A stretch of DNA of 64,000 bases from Actinoplanes utahensis (GCF_016862455.1 NZ_BOMZ01000072.1:1-64000); one strand, 5' to 3'. Numbered from the stretch's first letter, positions 32,434 through 42,276 are shown. Made by a program: numbers and translations. Notes: generated by a model not told the origin, from the sequence alone.

Positions 32434-34692
32434 ATGAAGTTCACCGACGGCTACTGGCGCAAACGTGACGGCCTCACCGTGCTGCACCCCGCACACCTGC
32501 AGGACACCCAGCCCGGGGCGGACTCGCTGACCGCCTGGGCCGCGGTCCGGCGGATCCACCACCGCGGCGACACCCTGAACGCGCCTCTGATCACCGTCAC
32601 CTGCACCGCCCCGGCGCCCGACGTCATCCGGGTGACCATCGAGCACTTCCAGGGAGAGCGTTCCCTAACCCCGAATTTCCACATTTCGGAGTCGCCGGGC
32701 GACGTGACGGTCGACGCCACCTCGATCACGTCGGGGGCGCTGACCGCCCGCTTCTCCGACGGCGACAACTGGGCGCTCGACTTCCTGGCCGACGGTAGAC
32801 GGCTCACCGGCAGCGGGTGGAAGGGCATGGGCGTCGTCACCGGGCCGGACGGCGACTACATCCACGAGCAGCTCGACCTCGGCGTCGGGCACGCCGTCTA
32901 CGGCCTGGGGGAGCGGTTCGGGCCGCTGGTCAAGAACGGGCAGACCGTCGACGTCTGGCAGGAGGACGGCGGCACCAGCAGCGAACAGTCCTACAAGAAC
33001 GTCCCGTTCTACTTCACCAACGGCGGGTACGGCGTCCTCGTCGACCACCCCGGCAAGGTGTCCTTCGAGGTCGCCTCCGAGATGGTCACCCGCACCCAGT
33101 TCAGCGTCGCCGGGCAGCGCCTCTCCTACCTGGTGATCTACGGCCCCACCCCGGCCGACGTCATCCGCAAGTACACCGCGCTGACCGGCCGGCCCGCCTT
33201 GCCGCCGGCCTGGTCCTTCGGCCTGTGGCTGACCACCAGCTTCACCACCGACTACGACGAGGAGACGGTCAACAAGTTCGTCGGCGGCATGGCCGACCGC
33301 GACCTGCCGCTGTCGGTCTTCCACTTCGACTGCTTCTGGATGCGCGAGTTCAACTGGTGCGACTTCGAATGGGACTCCCGAGTCTTCCCCGACCCGCCGG
33401 GCATGCTCAAACGCCTCGCCGACCGGGGACTCAAGACCTGCCTGTGGATCAACCCGTACATCGCCCAGCGCTCCCCGCTCTTCGCCGAGGGCAAATCCAA
33501 GGGCTTCCTGGTACGCCGGCCCAACGGTGACGTCTTCCAATGGGACCTGTGGCAGGCCGGCATGGCCCTCGTCGACTTCACCAACCCGGAAGCCCGCGAG
33601 TGGTACGCCGGGAAACTCCGCGCCCTGGCCGAGATGGGCGTCGACGCGTTCAAATCCGACTTCGGCGAACGCGTGCCCACCGACGTGGTGTGGCACGACG
33701 GCTCCGACCCGGAGCGGATGCACAACTACTACACGCAGCTCTACAACGAGGTCGTCTTCGACGTGCTGCGCGAGGTCAAGGGCGAGGGCGAGGCCGTCCT
33801 GTTCGCCCGCTCGGCCACCGTCGGCGGCCAGCAGTTCCCGGTCCACTGGGGCGGCGACAACTCCAGCACCTTCGAGTCGATGGCGGAGAGCCTGCGCGGC
33901 GGCCTGTCCCTGATGTCGTCCGGTTTCGGTTTCTGGAGCCACGACATCGGCGGCTTCGAGGGCATGCCGGACCCGGCCGTGTTCAAACGCTGGGTGGCGT
34001 TCGGCCTGCTGTCCTCACACAGCCGCCTGCACGGCAGCTCCTCGTACCGGGTGCCGTGGCTGTTCGACGAGGAGGCGGTGGACGTGCTGCGCTCGTTCAC
34101 CCACCTCAAGCACCGGCTGATGCCCTACATCTACGCCGCCGCCCGCGAGGCCCACCTGACCGGCCTGCCGGTGATGCGCCCGATGGCCGTCGCCTTCCCG
34201 GCCGACCCGGCCGTGACCTACCTGGACCGCCAGTACATGCTCGGCCCGGACCTGCTGGTCGCCCCGGTCTTCGCCGCCGCGGGCGACGTCTCCTACTACG
34301 TCCCGGCCGGCCGCTGGACCCGTTACCTTCCCGCCACCGGAACCGCCACGACCGTCGAAGGCCCCGCCTGGATCCAGGAGACTCACGGCTTCGACACCGC
34401 CCCCCTGCTGGTCCGCCCCGGAACGGTGCTCCCGGTCGGAGCCCGCCAGGACCGTCCCGACTACGACTACCGCGACGGCGTCACCCTGCACCTCTTCGAA
34501 CCCGCCCCCGGTAAGACGGCAGTCGTCGTCCCCGGCCCCGCCGGCGCCGACACCGTCTTCACCGTCTCGGTCGAAGGCTCCCAGATCGTCGTCGGCCGCA
34601 TGGGCCACCCGCTGCCCTGGAACGTCAAGCTCGGCGACACGGTCACCGAACTCGCCGCCGACCAGGACAGTTGCACCCTCACCCTGGGCTGA
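32434..34692 (+). CDS. yicI: Alpha-xylosidase, GH31 (YicI-like)
   Basis: This 752-residue cytoplasmic enzyme has the YicI domain order: N-terminal beta-sandwich, catalytic barrel from about 250, and C-terminal beta domains. The catalytic nucleophile is Asp409 in FKSDFGERVP and the acid/base is Asp475 in WGGDNSST; these flanks (DFGERIP-type and MAESLRGGLS) are diagnostic of alpha-xylosidases rather than alpha-glucosidases. HFDCFWM and SHDIGGFEG complete the active site. It releases xylose from alpha-xylosides such as isoprimeverose brought in by the adjacent importer. AAAGGAAA precedes the ATG. Xylose could be degraded by way of xylulose 5-phosphate and the phosphoketolase encoded at 45016. 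Confidence 0.93.
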   Translation: MKFTDGYWRKRDGLTVLHPAHLQDTQPGADSLTAWAAVRRIHHRGDTLNAPLITVTCTAPAPDVIRVTIEHFQGERSLTPNFHISESPGDVTVDATSITSGALTARFSDGDNWALDFLADGRRLTGSGWKGMGVVTGPDGDYIHEQLDLGVGHAVYGLGERFGPLVKNGQTVDVWQEDGGTSSEQSYKNVPFYFTNGGYGVLVDHPGKVSFEVASEMVTRTQFSVAGQRLSYLVIYGPTPADVIRKYTALTGRPALPPAWSFGLWLTTSFTTDYDEETVNKFVGGMADRDLPLSVFHFDCFWMREFNWCDFEWDSRVFPDPPGMLKRLADRGLKTCLWINPYIAQRSPLFAEGKSKGFLVRRPNGDVFQWDLWQAGMALVDFTNPEAREWYAGKLRALAEMGVDAFKSDFGERVPTDVVWHDGSDPERMHNYYTQLYNEVVFDVLREVKGEGEAVLFARSATVGGQQFPVHWGGDNSSTFESMAESLRGGLSLMSSGFGFWSHDIGGFEGMPDPAVFKRWVAFGLLSSHSRLHGSSSYRVPWLFDEEAVDVLRSFTHLKHRLMPYIYAAAREAHLTGLPVMRPMAVAFPADPAVTYLDRQYMLGPDLLVAPVFAAAGDVSYYVPAGRWTRYLPATGTATTVEGPAWIQETHGFDTAPLLVRPGTVLPVGARQDRPDYDYRDGVTLHLFEPAPGKTAVVVPGPAGADTVFTVSVEGSQIVVGRMGHPLPWNVKLGDTVTELAADQDSCTLTLG

Positions 34693-34703
34693 CAGCCCTC
34701 GCG

Positions 34704-34748
34704 GGTGTGTGGAGTTCGGGCGCATACAACGGCCGAACTCCACACACC
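34704..34748. terminator. Bidirectional hairpin terminator
   Basis: Arms 34704-34719 and 34733-34748 pair perfectly over 16 bases around a 13-base loop. It fills the gap between the convergent alpha-xylosidase stop (34692) and NACHT stop (34750). Confidence 0.85.
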
Positions 34749-34749
34749 T

Positions 34750-37700
34750 TCAGTGACCGGGGCCGTCCAGTGCCTCCACCATGCGCTCGAACCGTCCCAC
34801 GAGATCCGGCCGGATCGGCGCGACCTTCTCCAGGAGAGCGTTGCGCTCGGCGGGGTCGGCCAGCTCCGTGGGAAGGCTCCGCAGTTTCGACTTCTCGAAG
34901 ACCCGCACCAGCGCGTCCGTGATCAGCACCGCGTCCAGCTCCCGCACGGATTGCTGGAGGATCTCATCCAGTACAGCGGCGATCTTCTCATCGGCTTCCG
35001 AGTCCCTGCCGTAGAAGTGCAGCAGGCAACGAAGGACATCATTGCGTAACGGCCGAAGCACGAGGTCGGCGTTGATGAACATTTCCAGGAAATCGGCGCA
35101 ATCCTGAGCGGTAGCTGTCTCATCCGTGCAGAGACGATTCAACGTCAGCTTCATCACCCTGCTGCATGCGTCCAAGCCCACGGTGTCCGCGTCCGCGCCG
35201 CGGGTGAGGACGTTAGCGGCGGCGATGGTCGTGGCTGTCGAATAGTCGCTCGGCGATGGGCGAACGAAGAGTTTGGCGAAGAGGTGCGCCGGCGAGACGA
35301 GGGCTTGATCTGTGCTGCCGGCCGCCTCGGCGAAATTGTTGAAATGCGTGATCGGATCGTGGGCGAACGGCTCCAGCGCATGGTGCGCCATGTCGTCGAG
35401 CACCCCGCACTGGAAATAGGCCTTGCGGTGCACCTCGAGCGGATTGAGATCGGGGTGCTGTGAATACTGGTCAGGTCCGGTCGGCTCGATCTCGAAAGTC
35501 CAGCGGATGTCCACCACCGGCATGGTCGGCGGCGCGGAGGCCAGCTCCAGTCCGAGGTCGCGCCGGTCGTTCTCCCAGAGGCGGTCCAGGTCGATGGTGG
35601 CGACCAGGCTCGTCCAGCCGTCCACGGACAGCTGGGAACGCCACAACAGAGCCTGCGCATGCCACGGATCCACCGGATCGTCCTGCTCCGGGTACAGCTC
35701 GCGGGCCCGCACCGGCCCGGTGCAGAGGGCCAGGAGCAGGAGATTGGCGGCGTAGGTCGCGTAGCGCCCCGGCTCGCTCGCCGTCATCGGGAGGTAGCCG
35801 GCGTAGCGGGTGCCGGGTGGCGTGTGGTTGACCGTCCGGAACAGGCGCAGCGCCACCTGCCGGACGTCGTCGCGCACACCGGCCGGGGCGGACGACGCCA
35901 GTGCCTGGAGGAAGTCGACGACCGGGGCGCGCAGGCACAGCGGCTGGAACGACAGCAGCGCCCGCAGCAGCTCGTCGTCCGCCGGGGCCGCGTCGAACGA
36001 CAGGATCGACGCCGCCTCCCGGGCCGCCACGTCCCGGATCACCTGCCAGGTCAGGCGCGCGACGAAGTATTCAGCGAAGGTGGCGTGCAGGAACTCGTAC
36101 GTCTGGATGCGGTTGTCGTCCCGGAGCGCCCGCGCCCGGTGGATGAAGAAGAACCGGCCGAGCGTCAGCTCGGCGGCCTCCAGCGGCGCGCGGAGATCGG
36201 GGTCCGGCGCCCGGCGCGGGGGACTGCCGAACGGCAGGGCGGCGAGGTCGAGACCCAGGTCGGCTTCGGTGACCCAGAGCGCGGCCCGGTTGAACATCGC
36301 GAACGCCACCACGGACAGCCGCCGCAGCTCGGTCTCCACGGCCGCCGCCAGCTCTCGCTCGGACAGGCCGGGATGATGCTTGGTGATCTCCCGGATCGCG
36401 AAGCTGCGCAGCAACCGCTCATAGAGCTCGTCGGCGCGCAGGTCGGCGCCGGAGCGTTGCAGGGCGTTGCCGTCGGCGTCGTAGAGCGCCAGCATCAGCA
36501 GCAGCAACGGCTGCTCGGCGAGCACGGGGTGGGCCAGCACCGTGGCGGCGGGCAGCGGGTCGAGACCGCGGGCCGTGAAGTTGCCGGTGTTGACCTCGTT
36601 CCAGATCGCCAGCCAGGTGGCCACCCGCTCGTCGTCGAACGGTTCGAGGCGCACGGCGACGGTCTGCTCGGGCGCGCGGGCCCGGTCGGCGACCGCTGTC
36701 CGTGTCGTGACGATCACCGCGACCGGGCGGCCCTGCTCCGCCTCGCGCTGCTGGAACCTGGCGACCTTGACGAGATAGTCGGTCTGGCTCACGCCGACCG
36801 CCTGCAGCAGCTCGTCGAAACCGTCCAGCATGATCACCGGAAGCGCGTCGCCGGCCGCCCTGGACAGCTCCGGCCAATCGGCCCGCTCGCCGGTGGACCG
36901 GCGGAACGCGTGCTCGATCTGGTCCTGCAGGTCACCGGTGACCGGGGCGTCGCGCAACACGACCCGCACCGGCATGAAGTCGGCGGGTGGCAGCCGGGCC
37001 CCCAGCACCCGGGTCAGCACCGATTTGCCGGAGCCGGGCTGCCCGAGCACCAGCAGCGGCGCACGAACCGCCTGCGGCGAGGTCAGATGGCCCACCAGGA
37101 AGTCCTGGAGGTCCTCGCGTGCCGGGCGCCCGGACCACCAGGACTCTTCGCTGATCATCGAGGCCGCCGCCACGTCGGCGGCCCGGAAGCGGGGCGGCAC
37201 GTAGGCCTGCCCGAGAGTGGGCATCCGGATGCCGTCGGGGACGTCGCCCGACTCGGCCACCCGGCGGCTCAGCTCCGCCCGGTTCGCCGCGTCCAGGCTC
37301 CGCCGCCGGTCACCGGGCGCGCGGCCGGTCGAGATCGACAGGAGGATCTCCTCCAGGCCGGCGAGCGCCGCCCGGGTGTCGGCGAGCGCCGCCCGGGTGG
37401 ACCGGTGCTCCCGCTGGCCGGCCCAGCAGGCCACCTCCGGGAACTCGGCCACCAGCTGCCGGAAGGACTCGTCGTAGCGCTCGCAGGCCCGCTGCGGCGT
37501 GGCTCGCAGGGCTGTCAGGAAACGTGCGCGCCCGGTCTCGTCCAGACTCTCCCAGCCTGCGAGCCCGCTCAGGAAACGGTGCAGGACGTCGATCATCGCG
37601 GTGTATCGCCGCCGGAGCGCCGCGAGGTAGTCCTCCGGGGACTGCTGAGGGCTGGGCTGCCACTCGGCGATGGATCGGAGGGCCTCCACCATCCAGCCGA

Positions 37701-38088
37701 GCCCCGACTCCGGAACGGTGCCGCCGCTGCCGGCCAGGGTGAGCTGCTCGGCTTTCGTGGGTTGCAGGTCGGTGAAGCGGGACGGCAGGTCGGCCTCGTC
37801 GAGGGCCTCGAAGAAGGAGGCGACGGCGATGACCGTCAGCGCCGCCTCCAGACGCTCGGTGCGGTCGTAGCGGGACAGGCCGCTCTTGCGCTCGGACAGG
37901 CCCCGGACCAGGTCGTGACTCAGGCGGACCAGGTCGGCCTTGTAGTCGAACCAGCCCAGCACATCGCCCACGAACGGAGCCGTGCCGGCCATCAGCCACC
38001 CGGCCGTCTTCTCCAGGGCGGTGACGACCTTGCTGTCCTGGCCGCCGAGGATCCGGGCGGCGTCTGCGTAACTCAGCGACCTTGCCAC
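34750..38088 (-). CDS. NACHT-domain STAND NTPase, paralogue 1
   Basis: This 1112-residue protein has three parts. Residues 1 to ~115 form a helical N-terminal domain (SLSYADAARILGG, RYDRTERLEAA, FFEAL) resembling the NACHT N-terminal helical (NNH) domains of bacterial STAND proteins, probably type 7. A central NACHT NTPase follows, with Walker A GQPGSGKS (349-356) and Walker B VIMLDGFDE (418-426), TTRTAVADRA sensor and a winged-helix-like region to about 690. The remaining ~420 residues are helical without recognisable repeats and would sense a ligand. Bacterial NACHT proteins commonly act in anti-phage abortive defence. The GTG at 38088 is chosen by alignment with paralogue 2 (both begin ARSLSYADAAR); its ribosome-binding sequence is weak. 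The promoter lies in the edge of a decayed gene. Confidence 0.8.
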   Translation of the reverse strand: MARSLSYADAARILGGQDSKVVTALEKTAGWLMAGTAPFVGDVLGWFDYKADLVRLSHDLVRGLSERKSGLSRYDRTERLEAALTVIAVASFFEALDEADLPSRFTDLQPTKAEQLTLAGSGGTVPESGLGWMVEALRSIAEWQPSPQQSPEDYLAALRRRYTAMIDVLHRFLSGLAGWESLDETGRARFLTALRATPQRACERYDESFRQLVAEFPEVACWAGQREHRSTRAALADTRAALAGLEEILLSISTGRAPGDRRRSLDAANRAELSRRVAESGDVPDGIRMPTLGQAYVPPRFRAADVAAASMISEESWWSGRPAREDLQDFLVGHLTSPQAVRAPLLVLGQPGSGKSVLTRVLGARLPPADFMPVRVVLRDAPVTGDLQDQIEHAFRRSTGERADWPELSRAAGDALPVIMLDGFDELLQAVGVSQTDYLVKVARFQQREAEQGRPVAVIVTTRTAVADRARAPEQTVAVRLEPFDDERVATWLAIWNEVNTGNFTARGLDPLPAATVLAHPVLAEQPLLLLMLALYDADGNALQRSGADLRADELYERLLRSFAIREITKHHPGLSERELAAAVETELRRLSVVAFAMFNRAALWVTEADLGLDLAALPFGSPPRRAPDPDLRAPLEAAELTLGRFFFIHRARALRDDNRIQTYEFLHATFAEYFVARLTWQVIRDVAAREAASILSFDAAPADDELLRALLSFQPLCLRAPVVDFLQALASSAPAGVRDDVRQVALRLFRTVNHTPPGTRYAGYLPMTASEPGRYATYAANLLLLALCTGPVRARELYPEQDDPVDPWHAQALLWRSQLSVDGWTSLVATIDLDRLWENDRRDLGLELASAPPTMPVVDIRWTFEIEPTGPDQYSQHPDLNPLEVHRKAYFQCGVLDDMAHHALEPFAHDPITHFNNFAEAAGSTDQALVSPAHLFAKLFVRPSPSDYSTATTIAAANVLTRGADADTVGLDACSRVMKLTLNRLCTDETATAQDCADFLEMFINADLVLRPLRNDVLRCLLHFYGRDSEADEKIAAVLDEILQQSVRELDAVLITDALVRVFEKSKLRSLPTELADPAERNALLEKVAPIRPDLVGRFERMVEALDGPGH

Positions 38089-38159
38089 GGATCCATTCTG
38101 GACCGGGGGTACGACAAACCCGCCGGCCCGGGGCCCGGCTTCGTCATGGACACCGGTTG

Positions 38160-38816
38160 GGGTGGACGTCAGCGTGCACAACGCGGCCGGTACGGCCGGT
38201 GTCTGGATGGTGCGCAGCAATCACGAGAAGCGTCCGGCGGCCCGTTCTTCCGGTCGTTGTTGCGCAGCGGCAGCACGGCCTCACCCGATCCGTACGAGAT
38301 CGTCTGGTACGACATGGCCAACACCGAGGCCCAGCGGTACGGGTTGGACCGTACATCCTCGGTCCACCGACGGCGGCGCCCCGTCGAGCAGCCTCTACGC
38401 CAGGAACATCACCACCTCGTGGGCGGACTCGCTCGGCATCAAGGGCTATGTGCCCGCCTCGAGCCGCGGCCGGGTCGCCGGCATCAACGGCCGTGACACC
38501 GCGTACACGTACACCGTCGCATTCGCCGTCGCCGCACGCTGCGTATCGGCCTGTCCGCCAGGTATGCGGGCGGCCGCCATCGGGTGTCGGTCAACGGCTG
38601 GACGTCGTCGATCCCGGCCGACTCCGGAACCCGCAGCCTGACGGTGGGCGCGTCCGCTCGTACATGTCGACGCTGACGTACGCGATCCTGGCGTCGGCGT
38701 TCCAGACCGACACCAGCCAGTGGAACATCCTGAGATTGTCGGTGGTCAGCGGTTCCTCCGGCGACACCTACCTGAGCCCCGGCGTCGCCTTCGACTGCAT
38801 CGACCTCCTCGTCTGA
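38160..38816 (+). pseudogene. Decayed rhamnogalacturonan-lyase (PL4-like) gene remnant
   Basis: Plus-strand translation yields PL4-like fragments in changing frames: GVWMVRSNHEK (mod-2 frame), SGGPFFRSLLRSGS and PYEIVWYDMANTEAQRYGL (mod-1), SLYARNITTSWADSLGIKGYV and AYTYTVAFA (mod-2), RIGLSARYAGGHRVSVNGW (mod-1), then TLTYAILASAFQ and SSGDTYLSPGVAFDCIDLLV (mod-0) to a stop at 38814-38816. At least three frameshifts and internal losses are needed, and the N-terminal catalytic part is missing. The order follows secreted rhamnogalacturonan lyases with a C-terminal carbohydrate-binding domain. The remnant lies exactly between the two NACHT genes. Confidence 0.65.
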
Positions 38817-38849
38817 CACCCCGGCCGGCGGCGCTGCGGCGCCGGCCGG

Positions 38850-41800
38850 TCACGGTCGCCTCTCGGCACGACGGATCTCCCGCAGACTCCTGGCCAGGTC
38901 GGGTCGTTGTCGCGCCACCTCGTCGAACGCCTCCGCGGTGGCGAAGCGGTCGATCAGTACGCGGGGGATCGCCAGACCGAGATCCTTCAGTCTGGCCACG
39001 ACCTCGGCCGCGGTCAGATGATCGAGCAGCCGGCCCGTCCAGCCGATGGGTGCGTGGGTCCGGTCGATCACGTCGGCGATGAGCATGGCCAGGCTCAAGT
39101 CGCTGCGGTGGTGGGAGCCGAGGAACCGCAGCGCGCACCGGATGATTCCGGACGCCAAGGCGTTCACGACCTCGGTCCGGGTGCTTCCCCCGATGATCCG
39201 GAGCACATGGGCGGTGAGCCGGGGCGTGGCGGAGGGATCAGCGGCGAGCAGCGCCAGCAACGCGCTGCCGTACCGGAGGTAGTCGTCGTCGGACCATTGC
39301 GGGAAGTCCGAGGAGATGATCTTGGCTGCCTGGTGGTAGGTGGTCTCCCGATGTTCCGTCCGGCTGCCGTCGAGGGGCGTCATCAACAGTCGGAGGAGCG
39401 TGTGCGCTGCCGACGGGCACGCGTCGGCGGACCAGCCGACGAAGGTGTTGAGACCGATGCCCAGACCGGTCGTCATCGGCTCCAGCGCGTTGTGCAGGGC
39501 ATCGTTCGTTCTCCCGCCGACGAAATGGGCGCTGCGGCGTAGAGCCTCGCCGTGCAGGTCGACGTAGTTCCAGGTGAAGCCACGACGATTGTGGTTCTCC
39601 GGCGGGAAGCCGAACGTCCAGTACATGTCGAGGGCCGGTGTTACCCACGATCCGTCGTCCATGCCGAGCCGCATGACCCGGCGGTCGCCGTCCCACAGGC
39701 GCTCGATCGTCAGCGTGCGGACGAACCCGTGCCAGGTGTCGTCACTGAACTGGGACTGCCACAGGAGCGCCTGGCTGCTCCACGCCCGCACCGGATCGAT
39801 GCCGGGAAAGAGATCGTCGGTGCTCACCTCGTCGCCGGCGCAGGCGATCAGCAGCAGGAGATTCGCGCTGTAGACGGCATACTTCCCCGGCTCGCTGTGA
39901 CGGCACGGCCGATATCCGGTGTAGCGGTTGTCCGGAGGTGAGTACGGGACCGACCGGAACAACCGCAGCAGCAGCCCGCGAAGCGCCGCGAGCTCTGCGG
40001 GGCCCGACTCCGCCATCATCGCCCGGAGGAAGCGGATCACCGCCTGCCGGAGGCTGAGGGGTTCGTAGGAGAGCAGCGCCCGCAGGCGGCCGTCGTCGGC
40101 GGTCTCAGCGGCGAACGGCCCGGCCGTCACTGTCTCCCGGGCCGCCATGGCCCGCAGGATCTGCCAGGTGAGGCGGGCCACGAAGAACTCACCGAAGGTG
40201 GCGTGCAGGAATTCGTAGGTTCCCCGGTGCTGCTCGCCGTGCTCGCTGCGAGCCCGGTGGATGAAGAAGAACCTGCCGATCGCCAGATCGGCGGCCCGCA
40301 ACGGGGTCCGTAGATCCGCCCCGGTCTTCGCGCGGGCCATTCCGAGAAACCCGGTCAGGTCGCGGTCGAGGTCGTCTTCGGAGATCCACAGGGCGGCTCG
40401 GTTGAACATCGCGAACGCGACGACGGACAGTTGCAGCAGTTCGTTCTCGACGGCTGCCGCCAGCTCGCGCTCGCTGAGATCGCTCCGGCTCTTACGAACC
40501 TCGCGGACGGCGAAACTGCGCAGTAGCCGCTCATAGAGCTGGTCGGCGCGAAGATCGCTGTCGCCTCGTTGCAGAGCGTTGGCGTCCGCGTCGTAGAGAG
40601 CGAGCATCAACAGCAGCAGCGGCTGTTCGGCGAGTTCGGGGTGGGTCAGCGCGGCGGCCGGGGTCAGGGGCGCCAGACCGCGCGCGGCCAGGACGGACGC
40701 GTTCGTGGCGTTCCAGACCTCCAGCCAGTCGGTCACCTGTTTCCGATCGAACGGCTCCAGACGGATCGCCACGGCATGTTCCGGCGCCTGTGCCCGGTCG
40801 GCGACCGCCGTCCGCGTGGTCACCAGCACAGCGACCGGTCGTCCCTGGGTGGCCTCGCGACGCTGGAAATCAGCCACGCGCGTCAGGTAGTCGCTCTGGC
40901 TGACCCCGAGAGCCTGGAGCAGTTCGTCGAAGCCGTCCAGCAGGATCACCGGCATCGCGTCACCGGACGAGCCGACCAGGCCGGGCCATTCCACCCGGTC
41001 ACCGGTGGCGGCGCGGATGGCGTGTTCGAGTTGGTCCTGCAGATCGGCCGCAGCGGGCGCGGAGCGCAGCTCGACCCGGACCGGAAGGAAGTCGGCGGCC
41101 GGCAGTCGCGCCGCGAGCACCTTGGTGAGCACCGACTTCCCCGATCCGGGTTGACCGAGCACCAGCAGCGGAGCCCGGCTCGCTTGCGGTGAGGTGAGGT
41201 GTCCGATCAGGAAGTCTTCGATGTCGTCGCGGACGGGCAGGCCGCTCCACCACTGCTCGTCGCTCACCCGGACGCCCGGCAGCACGTCGGACACCCTGAA
41301 CCGGGACGGCCGGTATGCCTGACCGAGCGACGGCATGTGGATTCCGCCGGGTGCGTTGCCGGTCTCGACGATCGGCTCGTTCAGAGCGGCGCGGTAGGCG
41401 TCGGTCAGGGCGGCCCGGCGGACGCCTGGCGCCTGGCCGGTGGAGATTCGCAGCAGCGTCTCCTCGACGGCGGCGAGAGCGGCACGGGTGGCGCGCTGCT
41501 CGTGCTGGCTCGCCCAGCGGGCCACCTCGGGGAACTCGGCCGCCAAGGTGCGGAACGAATCCTGGTACCTCGCGCAGGCGTGGTCCGGAACCAGGCGTAG
41601 CGCCACGTCGAAAAGTTCGCGGGAGGCTCGTGGAAGCTGGTCCCCGAGCGCGAGGCCGGTGACGAATCCGCCGAAGGATTTCGCAAGATCCACATAGTAG
41701 CGGCGCAGCCGGGTCAGGAACGCTTCCGGCGGCTCCTGTGGGGTCGGCATGGGAAGACTGTTGGACATGACCGTGGCGAGGAAGGTGCCCGGGCCCGGCC

Positions 41801-42194
41801 CGAGGACGACCGGGTCGTGCCGGGAGGCGGCGCGGCGGGCGACGGCCAACTGTTCCGCCTTGGTCAGTTCCATCTCGGCGAGTTCCACGGGCAACTGCAT
41901 CTCGGTGAGAGCCTCGAAGAAGGCGGTCACGACGATGACGGTGTGGGCGGCTTCGAGGCGTTCGGTGCGGCCGTAGCGGGACAGGCCGCTGCGGTGTTCG
42001 GCGAGGTTGCGGACGAGTTCGTTGCTCAGGCGGACGAAGTCGGCCTTGGCGTCGAACCAGCTCAGCACCGCGTCCGCCACCGGCGCGGTGCCGAGCATGA
42101 GGACGCCGGCGATCTTCTCCAGGGCGGTGATGATCTTGCTGTTCTGGCCGCCGAGAAGGCGAGCGGCGTCGGCGTAGCTCAGCGACCGTGCCAT
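38850..42194 (-). CDS. NACHT-domain STAND NTPase, paralogue 2
   Basis: The 1114-residue paralogue of the 34750 gene has the same order: NNH-like helical domain (1 to ~115; RYGRTERLEAAHTV), NACHT NTPase with GQPGSGKS (347-354) and VILLDGFDE, and a long C-terminal helical region. Identity to paralogue 1 is very high in the first ~100 residues and in the NTPase core, but low in the last ~250 residues, where only scattered positions such as LEP align. That is the pattern expected if the C-terminus recognises different triggers. The ATG at 42194 follows GGAG and matches the paralogue start; an upstream in-frame ATG would translate the 12-bp tandem repeat and is not favoured. Defence is inferred from family; nothing in the sequence shows its trigger. 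Confidence 0.8.
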   Translation of the reverse strand: MARSLSYADAARLLGGQNSKIITALEKIAGVLMLGTAPVADAVLSWFDAKADFVRLSNELVRNLAEHRSGLSRYGRTERLEAAHTVIVVTAFFEALTEMQLPVELAEMELTKAEQLAVARRAASRHDPVVLGPGPGTFLATVMSNSLPMPTPQEPPEAFLTRLRRYYVDLAKSFGGFVTGLALGDQLPRASRELFDVALRLVPDHACARYQDSFRTLAAEFPEVARWASQHEQRATRAALAAVEETLLRISTGQAPGVRRAALTDAYRAALNEPIVETGNAPGGIHMPSLGQAYRPSRFRVSDVLPGVRVSDEQWWSGLPVRDDIEDFLIGHLTSPQASRAPLLVLGQPGSGKSVLTKVLAARLPAADFLPVRVELRSAPAAADLQDQLEHAIRAATGDRVEWPGLVGSSGDAMPVILLDGFDELLQALGVSQSDYLTRVADFQRREATQGRPVAVLVTTRTAVADRAQAPEHAVAIRLEPFDRKQVTDWLEVWNATNASVLAARGLAPLTPAAALTHPELAEQPLLLLMLALYDADANALQRGDSDLRADQLYERLLRSFAVREVRKSRSDLSERELAAAVENELLQLSVVAFAMFNRAALWISEDDLDRDLTGFLGMARAKTGADLRTPLRAADLAIGRFFFIHRARSEHGEQHRGTYEFLHATFGEFFVARLTWQILRAMAARETVTAGPFAAETADDGRLRALLSYEPLSLRQAVIRFLRAMMAESGPAELAALRGLLLRLFRSVPYSPPDNRYTGYRPCRHSEPGKYAVYSANLLLLIACAGDEVSTDDLFPGIDPVRAWSSQALLWQSQFSDDTWHGFVRTLTIERLWDGDRRVMRLGMDDGSWVTPALDMYWTFGFPPENHNRRGFTWNYVDLHGEALRRSAHFVGGRTNDALHNALEPMTTGLGIGLNTFVGWSADACPSAAHTLLRLLMTPLDGSRTEHRETTYHQAAKIISSDFPQWSDDDYLRYGSALLALLAADPSATPRLTAHVLRIIGGSTRTEVVNALASGIIRCALRFLGSHHRSDLSLAMLIADVIDRTHAPIGWTGRLLDHLTAAEVVARLKDLGLAIPRVLIDRFATAEAFDEVARQRPDLARSLREIRRAERRP

Positions 42195-42230
42195 CGCTCC
42201 ATCATGGGCGTCCGCGGCGGGATCGGCGAA

Positions 42231-42276
42231 CGGGCACCGATACGGGCACCGATACGGGCACCGATACGGGCACCGA
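42231..42276. repeat. 12-bp tandem repeat upstream of NACHT paralogue 2
   Basis: The unit CGGGCACCGATA occurs three times exactly, plus a fourth copy of its first ten bases (42231-42276). It begins 37 bases upstream of the NACHT ATG on the minus-strand transcript, within the likely promoter or leader. Twelve bases per unit means copy-number change shifts spacing by about one helical turn. Confidence 0.85.

Noticed and set aside
38162..38641. A 159-residue gene between the NACHT paralogues
   Set aside because: The open frame joins segments that match a lyase family with segments that do not; matching parts continue in other frames, so it is a decayed gene.
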